Shown: positions 8,915-18,333 of the stretch, in pieces
Numbering within the stretch: the first letter of the stretch is position 1
Layout: the number at the start of each line of letters is the position of its first letter
Source of the DNA: Chara braunii
Lineage: Eukaryota > Streptophyta > Charophyceae > Charales > Characeae
Assembly: GCA_003427395.1 (NCBI GenBank)
Contig: BFEA01000527.1
Span: 461,047-490,617 of the forward strand
Direction: 5' to 3'
DNA: 29,571 nucleotides
The notes under the pieces: model-generated
What the model was told of the DNA's origin: nothing
Databases searched by the model: none
Seen by the model: the letters and a program-made list of their open reading frames with translations, nothing else
Made by a program: the position numbers and the translations under genes

Positions 8915-9285
8915 TTGGGTTCACTGCGCTACACCCAACCCCAGAGATAGGTCCTGAAGCCAAGTCATGAAAATCGGTCTGAGTTCCGATTGACCTCACT
9001 AACGGTCTAAGACGAATCCTCCGCCCGATGGGATGTCGCCGGTAACGGGCCCGCTAGTCCCATGGGATAGTGCTCGAACTCTCAGTGTCTAAGGCAGAAT
9101 TGAGGGCCCATCGTGGCCACTGTTTCATGATCTAGTGTTACCATGAGTAGGCCTTATCTTCTTAGGAAAGGCAACCCCTGCAACCTGGTTGTACTTCCGA
9201 CCAATTGAGTCCCCCGGTCCGTGTCTCAGACTCAATTCTCTCTGTCGCTATAACTTGCCAGCCTTGTCTCAAAATCCGGCCTCGT
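8915..9285. other. No recognised feature
   Basis: No gene or repeat that I can support. Confidence 0.4.
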
Positions 9286-9560
9286 CCAAGGTCCTAGTCA
9301 CGTCAAAGTTTCGGTCCCATCAAACTCCAGTCAGGCCCGAGTCCAGTCCCACCAAAGTCCCGGTCTCTACAAATCCCTGTCCCGTCAAATCCCAGTCTCG
9401 TCAAGGTCCGGTACCGTCCAAAGTCCCAATCCCGTCAAAGTCCCAATCTCGTTCAAAGTCCCGGTCCCGTCCAAAGTCTCAGTCCTGTGGCGAGACCCAA
9501 TCTGGTCCAAAGTCTCAATCCAACCTAAAGTCCCAATCTCGCCCGAAGGCCCCAGTTTGT
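9286..9560. repeat. Degenerate ~18-bp tandem array
   Basis: Variants of TCAAAGTCCCAATCCCG recur about every 18 bp. Because the period is a multiple of three, the plus frame stays open (9189-9569) and reads a Ser/Lys/Pro/Gln-rich pseudo-repeat resembling an SR protein. I treat it as a minisatellite. Confidence 0.75.
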
Positions 9561-9716
9561 GTCCAGTGAGCAGATTGGTGCCCGCTGTTTGGGTCCGGCT
9601 GAAGTCCCAATCTAGCAGATGTCCCTTTCGCCTCCGAAAGCCCGACTCCCTTCGACGTCCCGCCTGCGCCCCCTAAAGGTTTTCCCGATCTGTGCGTGTG
9701 TGCGTGGTTGCGCTCG

Positions 9717-9940
9717 CCCGTGCACGAGTGCACGCAGCTTCACTCCCCCGAATCCCGACAGTGCGCGCAGCTTCGCGGGTACGATCCCAACTGTGCGCCC
9801 CGTGTGCGAGTGCCCGCCGCTTCACGCCCCCGAATCCCGACTGTGCACAAGTGCTCGCGGCTGCGCGCACACCATCCCGACACTCGCGCCCTGTGCGCGA
9901 GTGCCCGCCGCTCCCTACGCCCTTTCCCCATCCCCCGCGG
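9717..9940. repeat. GC-rich ~45-bp tandem array
   Basis: Units such as GCGAGTGCCCGCCGCTTCAC followed by CCCGAATCCCGACTGTGC alternate with a variant ending GATCCCAACTGTGCGCCC. About five units are visible. Several frames stay open only because of GC-rich composition. Confidence 0.7.
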
Positions 9941-10026
9941 TTGCGCGTCCTCCGATCCGACCGTCTGCACGACTATGGCTTACCTCCTTTCTCCTTAATC
10001 CGTCCCTCTCCCTGGCTATTCTCCCC

Positions 10027-10111
10027 CTGGTGCGGCTCCTCCGCTGGTGTGTCTCCTCCACTGGTGCGCCTTCTCCGCTCGTGCGTCTCCTTCGTTGGTG
10101 CGCCCGCGCGT
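10027..10111. repeat. 17-bp tandem repeat, five units
   Basis: Units start at 10027, 10044, 10061, 10078 and 10095, with consensus CTGGTGCGTCTCCTCCG. Confidence 0.85.
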
Positions 10112-10666
10112 GTACGTGCCCAGTGGAAAGTGTCCCGAGCCCCTGTAGTGCGCCTGTAAGTACGCAAGTCTGAAGTCCGCCGATCCTGGGCCCGGTTCGG
10201 CCTTTATACTTTGTTGGTCCCTTTTCGAAGTATGCCCCAACCCTTGCATGCTACGACACTGCCGACAAGTTGCAGCACCCCGGTACCGTGGCTCCCCCAA
10301 GCCTATGCCCGGGCCCATTTTGGCCCCCCAAAAGTTTTCAGGGAAGGGAGCCTTTTTGTCGGGTACCGGACCTTTTGCAGCGCTTGGTACCAGGCCTCCT
10401 TCAGAACCTAGGTCCGGGCCTGCCCTCTCGTGGTCCCCACACGAGAGGTACCCGCCTCATAGAAATCCGCAGGGCCCGAACCTCGAAATTAATAATTTTC
10501 TGGCCCGAGGCCCCCTTTTCCCATCCTTTGGTCCACAGACCTCTTTTTAGGTCTCATGTACGACCCAAACGCAAAGGCCTCGAGCGTGCCCACGTAACGT
10601 TTTTCCCTCGATTTCGTTCCTGCGACAAACTTCGGTATTACTGCCCCTTAGTCTATCTGAAGGCTC
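10112..10666. other. No recognised feature
   Basis: GC-rich, with open frames on several strands and no recognisable domain. Confidence 0.35.
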
Positions 10667-10792
10667 GTCTCAAGAGCCTGACGCCCTCTCTTGTTCGGCC
10701 CATTGCCCGGTTCTCAAGAGCCTTGCGCCCTCTCTTGTTCGGCCCATTGCTCGTCTCAAGAGCCTGGCGCCCTCTCTTGTTCGGCCCATTGC
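10667..10792. repeat. 42-44-bp tandem repeat, three units
   Basis: CTCAAGAGCCTGACGCCCTC, continuing TCTTGTTCGGCCCATTGC, repeats at 10669, 10713 and 10755 with few changes. Confidence 0.9.
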
Positions 10793-11235
10793 AATCCGAC
10801 CCTCTCGCTCTTGTCCCTCACCTAGAGCCTCTGGCACTCCCTCTGCAGTAGCCGCTCCTTTATGTCTTGCCAATGATGTGCCTCAAGAGTGGGCGTAAAG
10901 GGATACTCACTCAGAGTTCATGGATCCGCTCCTTCCTGACGCCTCGGCCTTAACACTCGTCATGCGAATCTGATATCGTATCTTTTTTATATTGTTTCCG
11001 ATCCCGCCAGAAAAAATGACTGAATCCAGTTTCCCTCAAGCGTTATCATCAAGGAAGTAAGGGGCGGCGTAAGGTTGGAGTTGCCCGACAACAGCCCCCT
11101 CCCATTCTCGACGTCCCCGGCGAGGGACCGAATTTGAGATCGTCTAATCATAGAGAAAGGAAAAATAAATTGGTCAATTCCTAATCCGTACCCAATCAAC
11201 CCAAAAAACAGGTTCCTCTTATAATTCTCTTTCTT

Positions 11236-11583
11236 CTATTTTTTTTTCCTTCCTCTCTTCCCACCATCGTTTCTTTTTACTTTCCGCTTTTTGTCCCTAA
11301 CTTGCTTTCTCGACCACTCTAATTTTGTCAGACCCCAGTGGACTTCGAGTTTGTCTCGCCACTTGTGGAAGTAGGATCTACTTTCGCTTTTACGCTTAGT
11401 CTGTCCAATTGCTCTAATAAATGCTAAAGTGCCTCCTTCTTTCAATACCAAGCTTCTAAACTTTAGAGGTTCGCCTCTCCTATTCTCAAGTGTCCCTATC
11501 TTCCTTCCTTTTTCTTCCATCCAATCAGCGAGACTACGAAGGGGGTAAGGAAAGGTTTCGCATATAAAACATCGCACGACCAC
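11236..11583 (-). CDS. Uncharacterised basic ORF, possible retrotransposon remnant
   Basis: A 115-residue minus-strand frame ends in a strongly basic tail rich in Lys and Arg (KKRKVKRNDGGKRGRKKK). I do not recognise a domain. It lies downstream, in transcription direction, of the Gag-like and acidic frames on the same strand and may belong to the same decayed element. It could also be a chance frame, and I have no independent support for expression. Confidence 0.25.
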   Translation of the reverse strand: MVVRCFICETFPYPLRSLADWMEEKGRKIGTLENRRGEPLKFRSLVLKEGGTLAFIRAIGQTKRKSESRSYFHKWRDKLEVHWGLTKLEWSRKQVRDKKRKVKRNDGGKRGRKKK

Positions 11584-11605
11584 TTCAGACGGATCCTTAT
11601 CTCTA

Positions 11606-12028
11606 CTAAGAACTATCGTTCAGTCCTCGTACCTGACAGAGGTCAAATGTAAAGAGATAATTAAATAGGAAAAATAACAGCTCAAGGCTAAAACTGCAGC
11701 AGTAGCACCAACAGTGGTAAGTACGAGCATACGCGGATACAGGGATGAGCAGCAAGAGAAAAGAGAGATATGAGTTTATACTTTCGTCCCGTGCCTCGAT
11801 GAGAAGTTGTAATCTCGCGACCCAAGTTTCGGTTCTGACCGAGTTTTTGGGACTTTCAACATCCTCGATACCTTTCACTTCCATTACGGCCCTTTCATCA
11901 TTCTCTAGGTCAGATGGGAGTCGATTCTCACCTTCTTGACCTTTCACATGACTTTCAATTAATCCTCCTTTGACACCCATCACGTTGCTTTTACTTGTCA
12001 ATGTGCATTGATTCACTGAAGTCCTCAA
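11606..12028 (-). CDS. Uncharacterised ORF following the acidic-repeat ORF
   Basis: A 140-residue minus-strand frame overlaps the end of the acidic ORF in another frame. The first half is charged (contains ENRLPSDLENDERAVMEVKG). The second half is hydrophobic and Cys-rich, which may simply be readthrough into non-coding DNA. The charged part looks continuous in style with the upstream frame, suggesting a frameshift within one decayed polypeptide. I assign no function. Confidence 0.3.
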   Translation of the reverse strand: MRTSVNQCTLTSKSNVMGVKGGLIESHVKGQEGENRLPSDLENDERAVMEVKGIEDVESPKNSVRTETWVARLQLLIEARDESINSYLSFLLLLIPVSAYARTYHCWCYCCSFSLELLFFLFNYLFTFDLCQVRGLNDSS

Positions 12029-12488
12029 TATTATCCGCAGTTACCACATTTAGCCTTGCTATTACCTCGAGACAATCCTCAACTCCGTCTTCAGATATAT
12101 CGACGGTCTCAAACAGTTGGGCAAGGTCATAGTTAACGTCTGGCTCGATGGTCTCAAACAGTCGATGAAGCTCATAGCTGACGTCCAGCTCAACAGTCTC
12201 AAACAGTTGAGCAAGCTCATCGCTGACGTTCGGCTCCACAATCTCGAACAATTGAGTAAGCTCACAGTCGTCGTTTAACTCGTATCCGACTTCAAATATT
12301 TGTGAAATTTTCGTGTTCACAATACAGCGGAGAAGACCTTTCTCATCCTGACCCTCTATCAACTTGTCTTGAGTATCTTTAGTGACTCTCAAATCTTCGC
12401 ATTCTTCATCTTTCGCTATCACCTTCATTGTCATGGTTCGATCTGCCAATGTCTCCTCAATAACCCTCGGTTCTTCGTCCTTCGGCAT
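11991..12488 (-). CDS. Acidic ORF with four 15-residue repeats
   Basis: A 165-residue minus-strand frame that is strongly acidic. Its middle carries four tandem 15-residue repeats with consensus LxQLFETVExDVSxE, encoded by exact 45-bp DNA units (12106-12150, 12151-12195, 12196-12240, 12241-12285). The changes between units keep the Leu, Phe, Glu and Val positions, which suggests the frame was once under protein-level selection. I do not recognise the family. It lies between a Gag-like frame upstream and a basic frame downstream, all on the minus strand, so a retrotransposon accessory or spacer region is a reasonable but unproven reading. Confidence 0.45.
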   Translation of the reverse strand: MPKDEEPRVIEETLADRTMTMKVIAKDEECEDLRVTKDTQDKLIEGQDEKGLLRCIVNTKISQIFEVGYELNDDCELTQLFEIVEPNVSDELAQLFETVELDVSYELHRLFETIEPDVNYDLAQLFETVDISEDGVEDCLEVIARLNVVTADNIEDFSESMHIDK

Positions 12489-12840
12489 GATATTAATCTC
12501 GAGGCTAGTATCATCGGTCCTATCTTCACTTCATTCTCCACCCGCTTCCTTAGCACACATTAAAGTTATATAGAAATCTTTCTCACTACTCTCGAACCGA
12601 ATGCTTGAAAACCCAATCTCCAGGCTATCATTCGCATCTAGATCCTCCTCAAACTGGATACTTGACACACAAATTTCTCTCTGCTTTGCTTTTTGTGTTG
12701 TCTCCACTTTATTGTTAATAATCATCTTTATCGAGGATCGACAAAGTAAATTTTTCTCATCATTTGTTCATTCCGCCCTTCTTCTCTCATTGAGCTGGAC
12801 GGTTTTTTCAGGACTTCTCTCTCTTCTGCCTTGAAACTCT

Positions 12841-13210
12841 TGCTGTAAAGGAACCTTCAACGATTTTGCGCTTCTTCGAGGTGGGACATCTTCGTTCTCT
12901 TCATTCTTTCTGGTTCAGCCCTTAAGGCCTCAAACTTCTCGAACGCCTCTCATTCTTTCTCATTTAACCTCCTTCGATCTTCCTCTTCTCCTTTACATTT
13001 CCAGCTCCGATCTCAATAGTTCTCTCTCTTACCGTCATTTTTCTTCCAATCGCGTGATTTTTTCTTTTTCATTTTTCACTATATTTCATTGCTTCACTTT
13101 TCCTAGGCGATCTGAACTCTCTTCCATCACCACTGAGTTGTTTTTCTAAACATCTTCTAGGTACTTTTGTCCCTAGTTTCTCCAATACCTCAGGTACGTA
13201 AGATTTAACA
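12841..13210 (-). pseudogene. Charged coiled-coil-like remnant downstream of Gag
   Basis: Continuing from the Gag-like frame, short minus-strand stretches such as EVLEKLGTKVPRRCLEKQ, EFRSPRKSEAMKYSEK and DVPPRRSAKSLKVPL are in different frames. The composition is Lys/Glu/Arg-rich as in Gag C-termini. Several stops break it, and no zinc knuckle is visible. Confidence 0.3.
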
Positions 13211-13219
13211 TTTCGTCCT

Positions 13220-13660
13220 TCAGTCTATGAAGCCAATGCCTTTGTCTGAGCGAACGACAGTCTTGTAGTGGGCATGTTTTTCACAACAAACTCTCTTTTC
13301 TCGATAGATATTCCCTACGAATATAGCACATCGTTCTAATTCACCGAGAAACCCATTTTCTATCAATGGATCAGACGCCTTGTCAAAACATCTAGCGAAC
13401 GCCATTAACGTCTCTGCTTCCTCCTTCTTCATCTCCATTAAGTCCTCAACTGAGCACACGATATCATCGCAAGCAAAATCCCAAGACAATCGCTCTCTAA
13501 AAGTTTTCCATCTCCAATCCTCGGGTATAGCAGCACGCACATCTTTGTCTAGTTTGAGATCCGTGTGATTAATGAATCCAATTATCGCTTCCCTCTCAGA
13601 TAATTTTGCTCTCAATGCGTAAACTTCCTAATCATTCAGGAATTTTGTTACCCGATGTGC
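13220..13660 (-). pseudogene. Gag-like fragment of an LTR-type retrotransposon
   Basis: A 131-residue frame (13220-13615) extends upstream past one TAG as FLND-stop-EVYALRAKLSEREA. The pattern WKTFRERLSWDF, then VEDLMEMKKEEAETLMAFARCF, then LGELERCAIFVGNI resembles the Retrotrans_gag core: an aromatic-rich helix, a glutamate-rich helix with a phenylalanine run, then a Leu-rich helix. No protease, reverse transcriptase or integrase and no long terminal repeats were found nearby, so only a remnant is present. The family call rests on pattern memory and is moderate. Confidence 0.45.
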
Positions 13661-13680
13661 AGTGAAATATAGGTTGGCCG

Positions 13681-13762
13681 ACTGTGCAACACCCTAGCTC
13701 CAACCCACTGTACAACACCGTAGCTCCAACCCACCACTGTGCAGCACCCTAGCTGCCAACCC
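13681..13762. repeat. 26-bp tandem repeat, three units
   Basis: ACTGTGCAACACCCTAGCTC followed by CAACCC repeats at 13681, 13707 and 13736. On the minus strand the unit reads GGGTTGGAGCTAGGGTGTTG, which resembles the A-box region of the SINE candidate at 13850-13965 (GGGTTGTAGCTCTTGTGTTG). Confidence 0.85.
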
Positions 13763-13849
13763 ACTAATTTGCTACATCTGTTGATCCGTCTATCTGACGT
13801 ACTAGGCTGGGGGACAAGGATGTGGGGTGCCAACCTAGCACTGCCTGAA

Positions 13850-13965
13850 CCTCGCTAATGGAGGTTGAGGACCGATATAATTGATCCCACAACCTCCCCA
13901 AGTTCCCGTTGCAACACAAGAGCTACAACCCATTGAGCTAAAACACTTGTCGGATTAATTTAATG
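13850..13965 (-). mobile_element. tRNA-derived SINE candidate
   Basis: On the minus strand TAGCTCAATGGG (13929-13940) matches the RNA polymerase III A box. A weak B-box-like GGGATCAATTA (about 13879-13890) follows about 40 bp downstream. Immediately upstream is ACAAGTGTTT. The B box is poor and no tail is visible, so this could be a chance A box. Confidence 0.35.
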
Positions 13966-15034
13966 GATTCATCTAACTCAATCGTAACGGTTGTCATTTC
14001 AGCCGGTGATGCAAGGCCAGGGTAGCGTCAAGAGGTATCCTATTGTCAAGAAGGGGATTTCGGGCAGTCAATCCTAGCCTATGGGTGAGTGGAGAGGGTG
14101 GGATGAGGGAGCTCTGCTCTTCGGGCATCGTCACGCTTGGGAGGTGATGGTCTCTGGGGGCCACAAGCGGACTGGGATTGTCCTCCGCTAACATGGGGTT
14201 ATCATTAGGGGGGTGATAAAACTAACTGGCTGGCAGGGTAGTGTCAAGTGGGGGAGAACATGGGCCTATCATTAGCGGGTGACAGCGGTAACTGGCTGGC
14301 AGGGTAAGAGTCCAAGCGGTGCATCCTACTCTGGAGAGCATTAGCGCTACTGAATCATAGATCACAATCACGGGTTCACCACCAATCACAAGTTTTTGTA
14401 GCCTACTTGAAAAGCTATAGACTACGCACACCGAGATCATACAGACTCTATAGATTCTCATATAGCTCACCCAGGTTCACATGTACATGGTATTGTCGTC
14501 TTCACTCAAATAGAATGCACAGCCATTGGGGTCACTTTCAGTCCAGATGCAGCGATAATGACCAGGCGGTCTACTCGGGTGAAGACGGTAGTTCCTCGCA
14601 CATCACACATGTCTGTAATCTGCCTAAGCCTACAGGATGGATATTGTCGCAGGTGGGGTCTTCATGAGCTTTGTTCGATATCTCGAACGATTCCCTGGCT
14701 GGATTGGATCAATAGCCTGTTCAGGGTAGTTTGGAGCAGGGATGAAGGCTTACTGGTTGGGAAAAGGAGGCAGGAGATGTGCAGTTCTTGTTTTTTTCAG
14801 CACGCACCTTGAATTTTTTTGAACAAGGGGCAAGGTTTCAGGTTGTCATTAACCGATAGGCGCATAGCCAAGTGAGGGTTTCATGTTTCTGCTTCCCAAA
14901 TATGTTTAACCTGTGCTGCCATGGGTTTGATGAACCTGATGATGCTTGGTTGGTTTTCCATAATACCTTCTTTGACCGGATGCCATTGGTCTGGAAACCA
15001 TTGGCTAGGGGATTTCACCCAAGTAGGATAGGGA
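13966..15034. other. No recognised gene; one diverged direct repeat
   Basis: TAACTGGCTGGCAGGGTA occurs at about 14223 and 14289, each following a similar TATCATTAG-containing stretch (about 67-bp period). Related text, CAAGGCCAGGGTAGCGTCAA, lies near 14012. No coding signal is supported. Confidence 0.45.
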
Positions 15035-15048
15035 TTAAACCGCCAGTA
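15035..15048 (-). repeat. Weak head-motif copy of dispersed repeat
   Basis: TTAAACCGCCAGTA is a one-mismatch inverse of the head motif. Confidence 0.4.
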
Positions 15049-15138
15049 GTAGGCCCAGTACACAGCCCAGCCTTACAGGAAAAAAAGCAACTCGTCGCCA
15101 CCGCACTGAAGCAATGGCTCAGCCTACCAGACCACATT

Positions 15139-15155
15139 GGCTGGCGGCGCCAGCC
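15139..15155. repeat. Small GC hairpin
   Basis: GGCTGGC and GCCAGCC are separated by three bases and followed by A-rich sequence. It is probably incidental. Confidence 0.4.
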
Positions 15156-15219
15156 GAAAAAGAAAACATGTGCGCCACTGACGGCTCGCACGCGCAATAA
15201 TGCATCTCCAGTCCCGGAT

Positions 15220-15589
15220 GTACTGGTGGTTTAAGCTTTGGACAGCTGGCCTGAGTGTTGGCGGTGCTGCAGGCGTCCGCTTGATTTTACACAATAATTC
15301 CTGGAGGCGACCCTTTGAGCCTGCAAAAGGAAGGAAGACTATTTCATTTTTACAGCTTGCCAAACTCATAGGGTAAAGTTGAAGTCAGCTATAAGCAGGG
15401 ACACTAGATACTCGGCAGCATAGTCATCTCAGGGGTGGTGGCCTTGGTGACAGCCTAAGTAAACTGCGCTCAGACGTAAGATGTCAAAGGGATGGACGTT
15501 ACTATCACTTGGCACATCAGCTACGGAGATGCTGGGGATGTATAAGAGTAAGGCTTGCTGTCGCTGGAGTACGGTTAAATCACCAGTAC
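15220..15589. repeat. Inverted pair of head motifs, ~370 bp
   Basis: GTACTGGTGGTTTAA (15220-15234) is inverted as TTAAATCACCAGTAC (15575-15589) with one mismatch. This could be a small terminal-inverted-repeat element or two retroposon heads facing each other. No target duplication was found. Confidence 0.45.
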
Positions 15590-15592
15590 TTC

Positions 15593-16077
15593 GGAGCCAC
15601 ATTTGCCCAGGGCTCTAAACGCCCTACATGCCAAACAAAACGAGGTGGTACGGGGCTCGTTTAGGTCAGCGCTGCCAGCCATTTCGCTGCAGCTGCCAAC
15701 CCCAAAAGCTGCAGCAGCATGCAAGGCTCATCGGGAGAAAAATGGTGGGGAAACGCACTGCTGCTTTGCAGTCGAAGGTGGGAAAACTATAGGCTAGCAA
15801 TTTACCCAGCATAAGTCGATATTTGATAGCTGGCAGGAAGCCGTCCTGTAACACGCAGCCAGTCCATGATGCCCAGCCTGCTCATTAGTTGTGCCACTGA
15901 GTTTATGTACAGGACCTGGACTTCTTTTTCTTCTTTTTTTCACCACCAATACTTAGCCCAGCTATCGGCCACAGACCAAAAATAGAGTATAAACCTTTCT
16001 AGTCGGATGAATTTGGACGCGCCTGTAGTGGCCCGTACGTTTTCTAAAATCATGCCTTGTTTACGGGCCCAACTTTA
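15593..16077. other. No recognised feature
   Basis: Short frames only, with a T-rich run near 15920. Confidence 0.35.
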
Positions 16078-16224
16078 GGAAGTACTGGTGGTTTAAGAGG
16101 GAACTATGCTTGCGAGAAATAAAACGGCGGCCAGGAATCCGTCCTGGAAACAGCCCAGACATTACTGGGACCCTTACCTACACCCATTTTCCAGCAGGTG
16201 ACCAAAAAAAAAAAAAAAAAAAAA
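16078..16224 (+). mobile_element. Retroposon-like unit with head motif and poly(A) tail
   Basis: This 147-bp unit has both conserved ends of the dispersed family: the head GGAAGTACTGGTGGTTTAA (16078) and the tail TTTTCCAGCAGGTG (16187-16200), followed by an A tract of about 21 (16204-16224). TGGTTTAAGAGG inside the head fits the loose polymerase III A-box consensus, but I cannot find a B box. A SINE is therefore possible but not shown. Confidence 0.5.
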
Positions 16225-16689
16225 GAATCATCCGACGTATCCAGGCAGAATCTGAGTTCTAACAGGGCCTCTTAAGTTTGTGAGGCCCTATGCTTGCAGG
16301 GGTCCCCTCTATATAGCCTTAGGAGTAGTGATAGGTAGTGAAAAAGAAGATTTTGGGATAGCTAAGATCCAGGATCTTGCCATCATGATCTGCTGAAATT
16401 CAGATATAATATATAACCCCCAAACCTCCCCTTGACCCCCCGCCGGCCCAGCAAGGACACAAAGGAAAAGGACCACCCATAACTGGCGCAATTGCCGTGA
16501 AACCGTACTTCTAACGGTGCTCTGTAGGACCCATGCCCACACCCTCTCACATCAGAGGGACCACCCCACTGCAGAATATGCAGAAAAGTCCTAATGTGCA
16601 TGTGCCCTTATCATATCATATTTCTTTTATTTGTATTATAAAGGAAAAGCTGGGGGAGAAGGGGGGGGAAGAGGAAAAGCGAGGCCTGG

Positions 16690-16786
16690 TCTTTTTTTTT
16701 TCTTTTTTCTTTTTTTTATTTTATTTTATGAGCCACGTGGTTGCTCCGATCTAGCAGCACCTGCTGGAAAACGGGTCCAGTGTCCC
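16690..16786 (-). repeat. Tail of dispersed retroposon-like repeat, minus strand
   Basis: A T-rich tract (16690-16729) is followed by CACCTGCTGGAAAACGGGTC. It is the inverse of the tails at 8849 and 16187. Confidence 0.55.
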
Positions 16787-16933
16787 ATTATCTTTTATAC
16801 CTTAAAGGGAAAAGCGGTCCGCGCGTGACGCTCCCAACGGGCCCAGCAAAAATCGGGCAGGGAGTTCCGCGCGGTGTACTGCAGGGGACTGAGGAGGGCA
16901 CGTCGCTTCACGACGTTTCGTTTCTTTTTTTTT

Positions 16934-16981
16934 GTCGTTTAGTGCACTCACGTCCCGTTTTGCAGGGCGCGGGTTCGAGGG
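16934..16981 (+). other. tRNA-like A-box/B-box pair
   Basis: GTCGTTTAGTGC (16934-16945) resembles an A box and GGGTTCGAGGG (about 16971-16981) a B box, about 35 bp apart as in tRNAs. The anticodon arm CGTCC/GGGCG is possible, but the T stem does not close. This is a decayed tRNA-related repeat at best. Confidence 0.3.
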
Positions 16982-17275
16982 AGCAGAACTTTGTTTTTCG
17001 CGTTTTCATTTTTTTGGGCTGGATGGGACAGTCGTTTCGTACGGTTTTTTTTCTTGGGCGGGCGGGCCCGCGCGTTGGTACATCTTTTTTTCGGTGCACG
17101 GCGAGTTTGTTTCGCGCCGCGCCAGCGATTGCAGAAAGTGTTGTCCCGTAGGTGTCGGGCAGATTCAACCAGGGAGTGTATATTTCCATGTTCTAACGAA
17201 GAATTCGTTCGATTTTGCTCATCCTATTATGGAAGTAGTGTGACGCCAGTGGCGAGGTTGGAGACTTACCTGTTC

Positions 17276-17284
17276 TCTCTCTCC

Positions 17285-17338
<54 letters not shown>
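17276..17338. repeat. (CT)n microsatellite
   Basis: An almost pure CT run. Confidence 0.95.
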
Positions 17339-17341
<3 letters not shown>

Positions 17342-17549
17342 GCTGTGCGGTTCTTTGCTGAGACCCTGCGTCCGCTGCCCCCCTCATGCTTCCCGCCGCA
17401 GATGCGGCGGGCATCCCCTTGTACATCCAAAAAACTGAACTTGACTGCGCCGGCTTGGTCTTCATTGTCTTTGCTGTTAGTTGTTTACGTAGGGTGGTGC
17501 CCAAGGCTCTGATTAGATCGTCATCAGACAATAATTTAGGCACACCACT

Positions 17550-17693
17550 CTTTTTTTTTCTTTTTTTTGTTTGAAACACCCCGAGCGGATGCTAGGGATG
17601 CTGGTACGAGCAGGCACCACTAGCACTGTCGGGGACGCTCCATCTATTGGTGGGGAGCAGCACCTGCTGGAAAGAGGGTCCAGCGTCCTTGAA
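17550..17693 (-). repeat. Tail of dispersed retroposon-like repeat, minus strand
   Basis: A T tract (17550-17572) is followed by CTCCATCTATTGG (17638) and CACCTGCTGGAAA (17661). It is the inverse of 8849-8914. The inverted head motif at 18315 has the right orientation to be the other end, which would make a unit of about 780 bp. Confidence 0.55.
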
Positions 17694-18314
17694 CATTGTA
17701 GTTGTTTGTGTGAAAAATAGGCACACCTCTCTTCCGGGACAGGTTTCCTGTTCGCATCTACATTATAATACCTCTGTGGGAGGCATTGGGTTTCTTCCCC
17801 GACAGAGAAGGATTCCCCTTCGACCAATAATCCCCTCTAGTCGGGTTTCTCAGTTCAATCGATGCAACAAAACCTCTCTTGAAAATGTACATGATGACCG
17901 GGAATCAATCCCCAAGGGGTAGCTCCCACCCCCCTCCCCCCATCATCTCCCTCGTGGCCAGGTGGCAGTTCCTGTCCATCCACCACCCCTCCCACTTTCA
18001 CCTTGAAGCCCGACAGGTTACCCTCCAACGCACCCTACAGTCTCCCCACACATCCAACGTACCGTCATTATAGCTGAATTTGGGGTATCTTCAGTCTAAA
18101 CACAGGTATAATGACTGTACGTTGTATTGGGGGGAAGAAGGTGGAAGTCAGTGTTTGATGAGGAAGCAATCGGTGAATCCCCTCACTCAACCCCTCACCC
18201 TCGCATCATGCGCCCCCCCCACCGCATACTAGGAAAAAAGGGCAGTGAATCCCCTCCTAACCCATCACCCTTGCACCACGCCCTCCCTCCACCGTACAAA
18301 TCCACCCATAAATG
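17694..18314. other. No recognised gene
   Basis: C-rich sequence with weak similarity between AATCCCCTCACTCAACCC (about 18176) and AATCCCCTCCTAACCC (about 18247), possibly a small decayed duplication. Confidence 0.35.
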
Positions 18315-18333
18315 TTAAACCACCAGTGCTTCC
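18315..18333 (-). repeat. Head motif of dispersed repeat, minus strand
   Basis: TTAAACCACCAGTGCTTCC is the inverse of the head at 16078 with one change. Confidence 0.6.

Noticed and set aside
9189-9569. SR-like Ser/Lys/Pro-rich frame
   Set aside because: The frame is kept open by an 18-bp tandem DNA repeat, with no sign of an RNA-binding domain or gene structure.
14931-14940. CTGATGA hammerhead core match
   Set aside because: No stem II and no GAAA follow. CTGATGA matches on the minus strand near 17520, 19136, 21782 and 22376 fail for the same reason.
16934-16981. Genuine tRNA gene
   Set aside because: A- and B-box-like words are present, but the T stem and acceptor stem do not pair.
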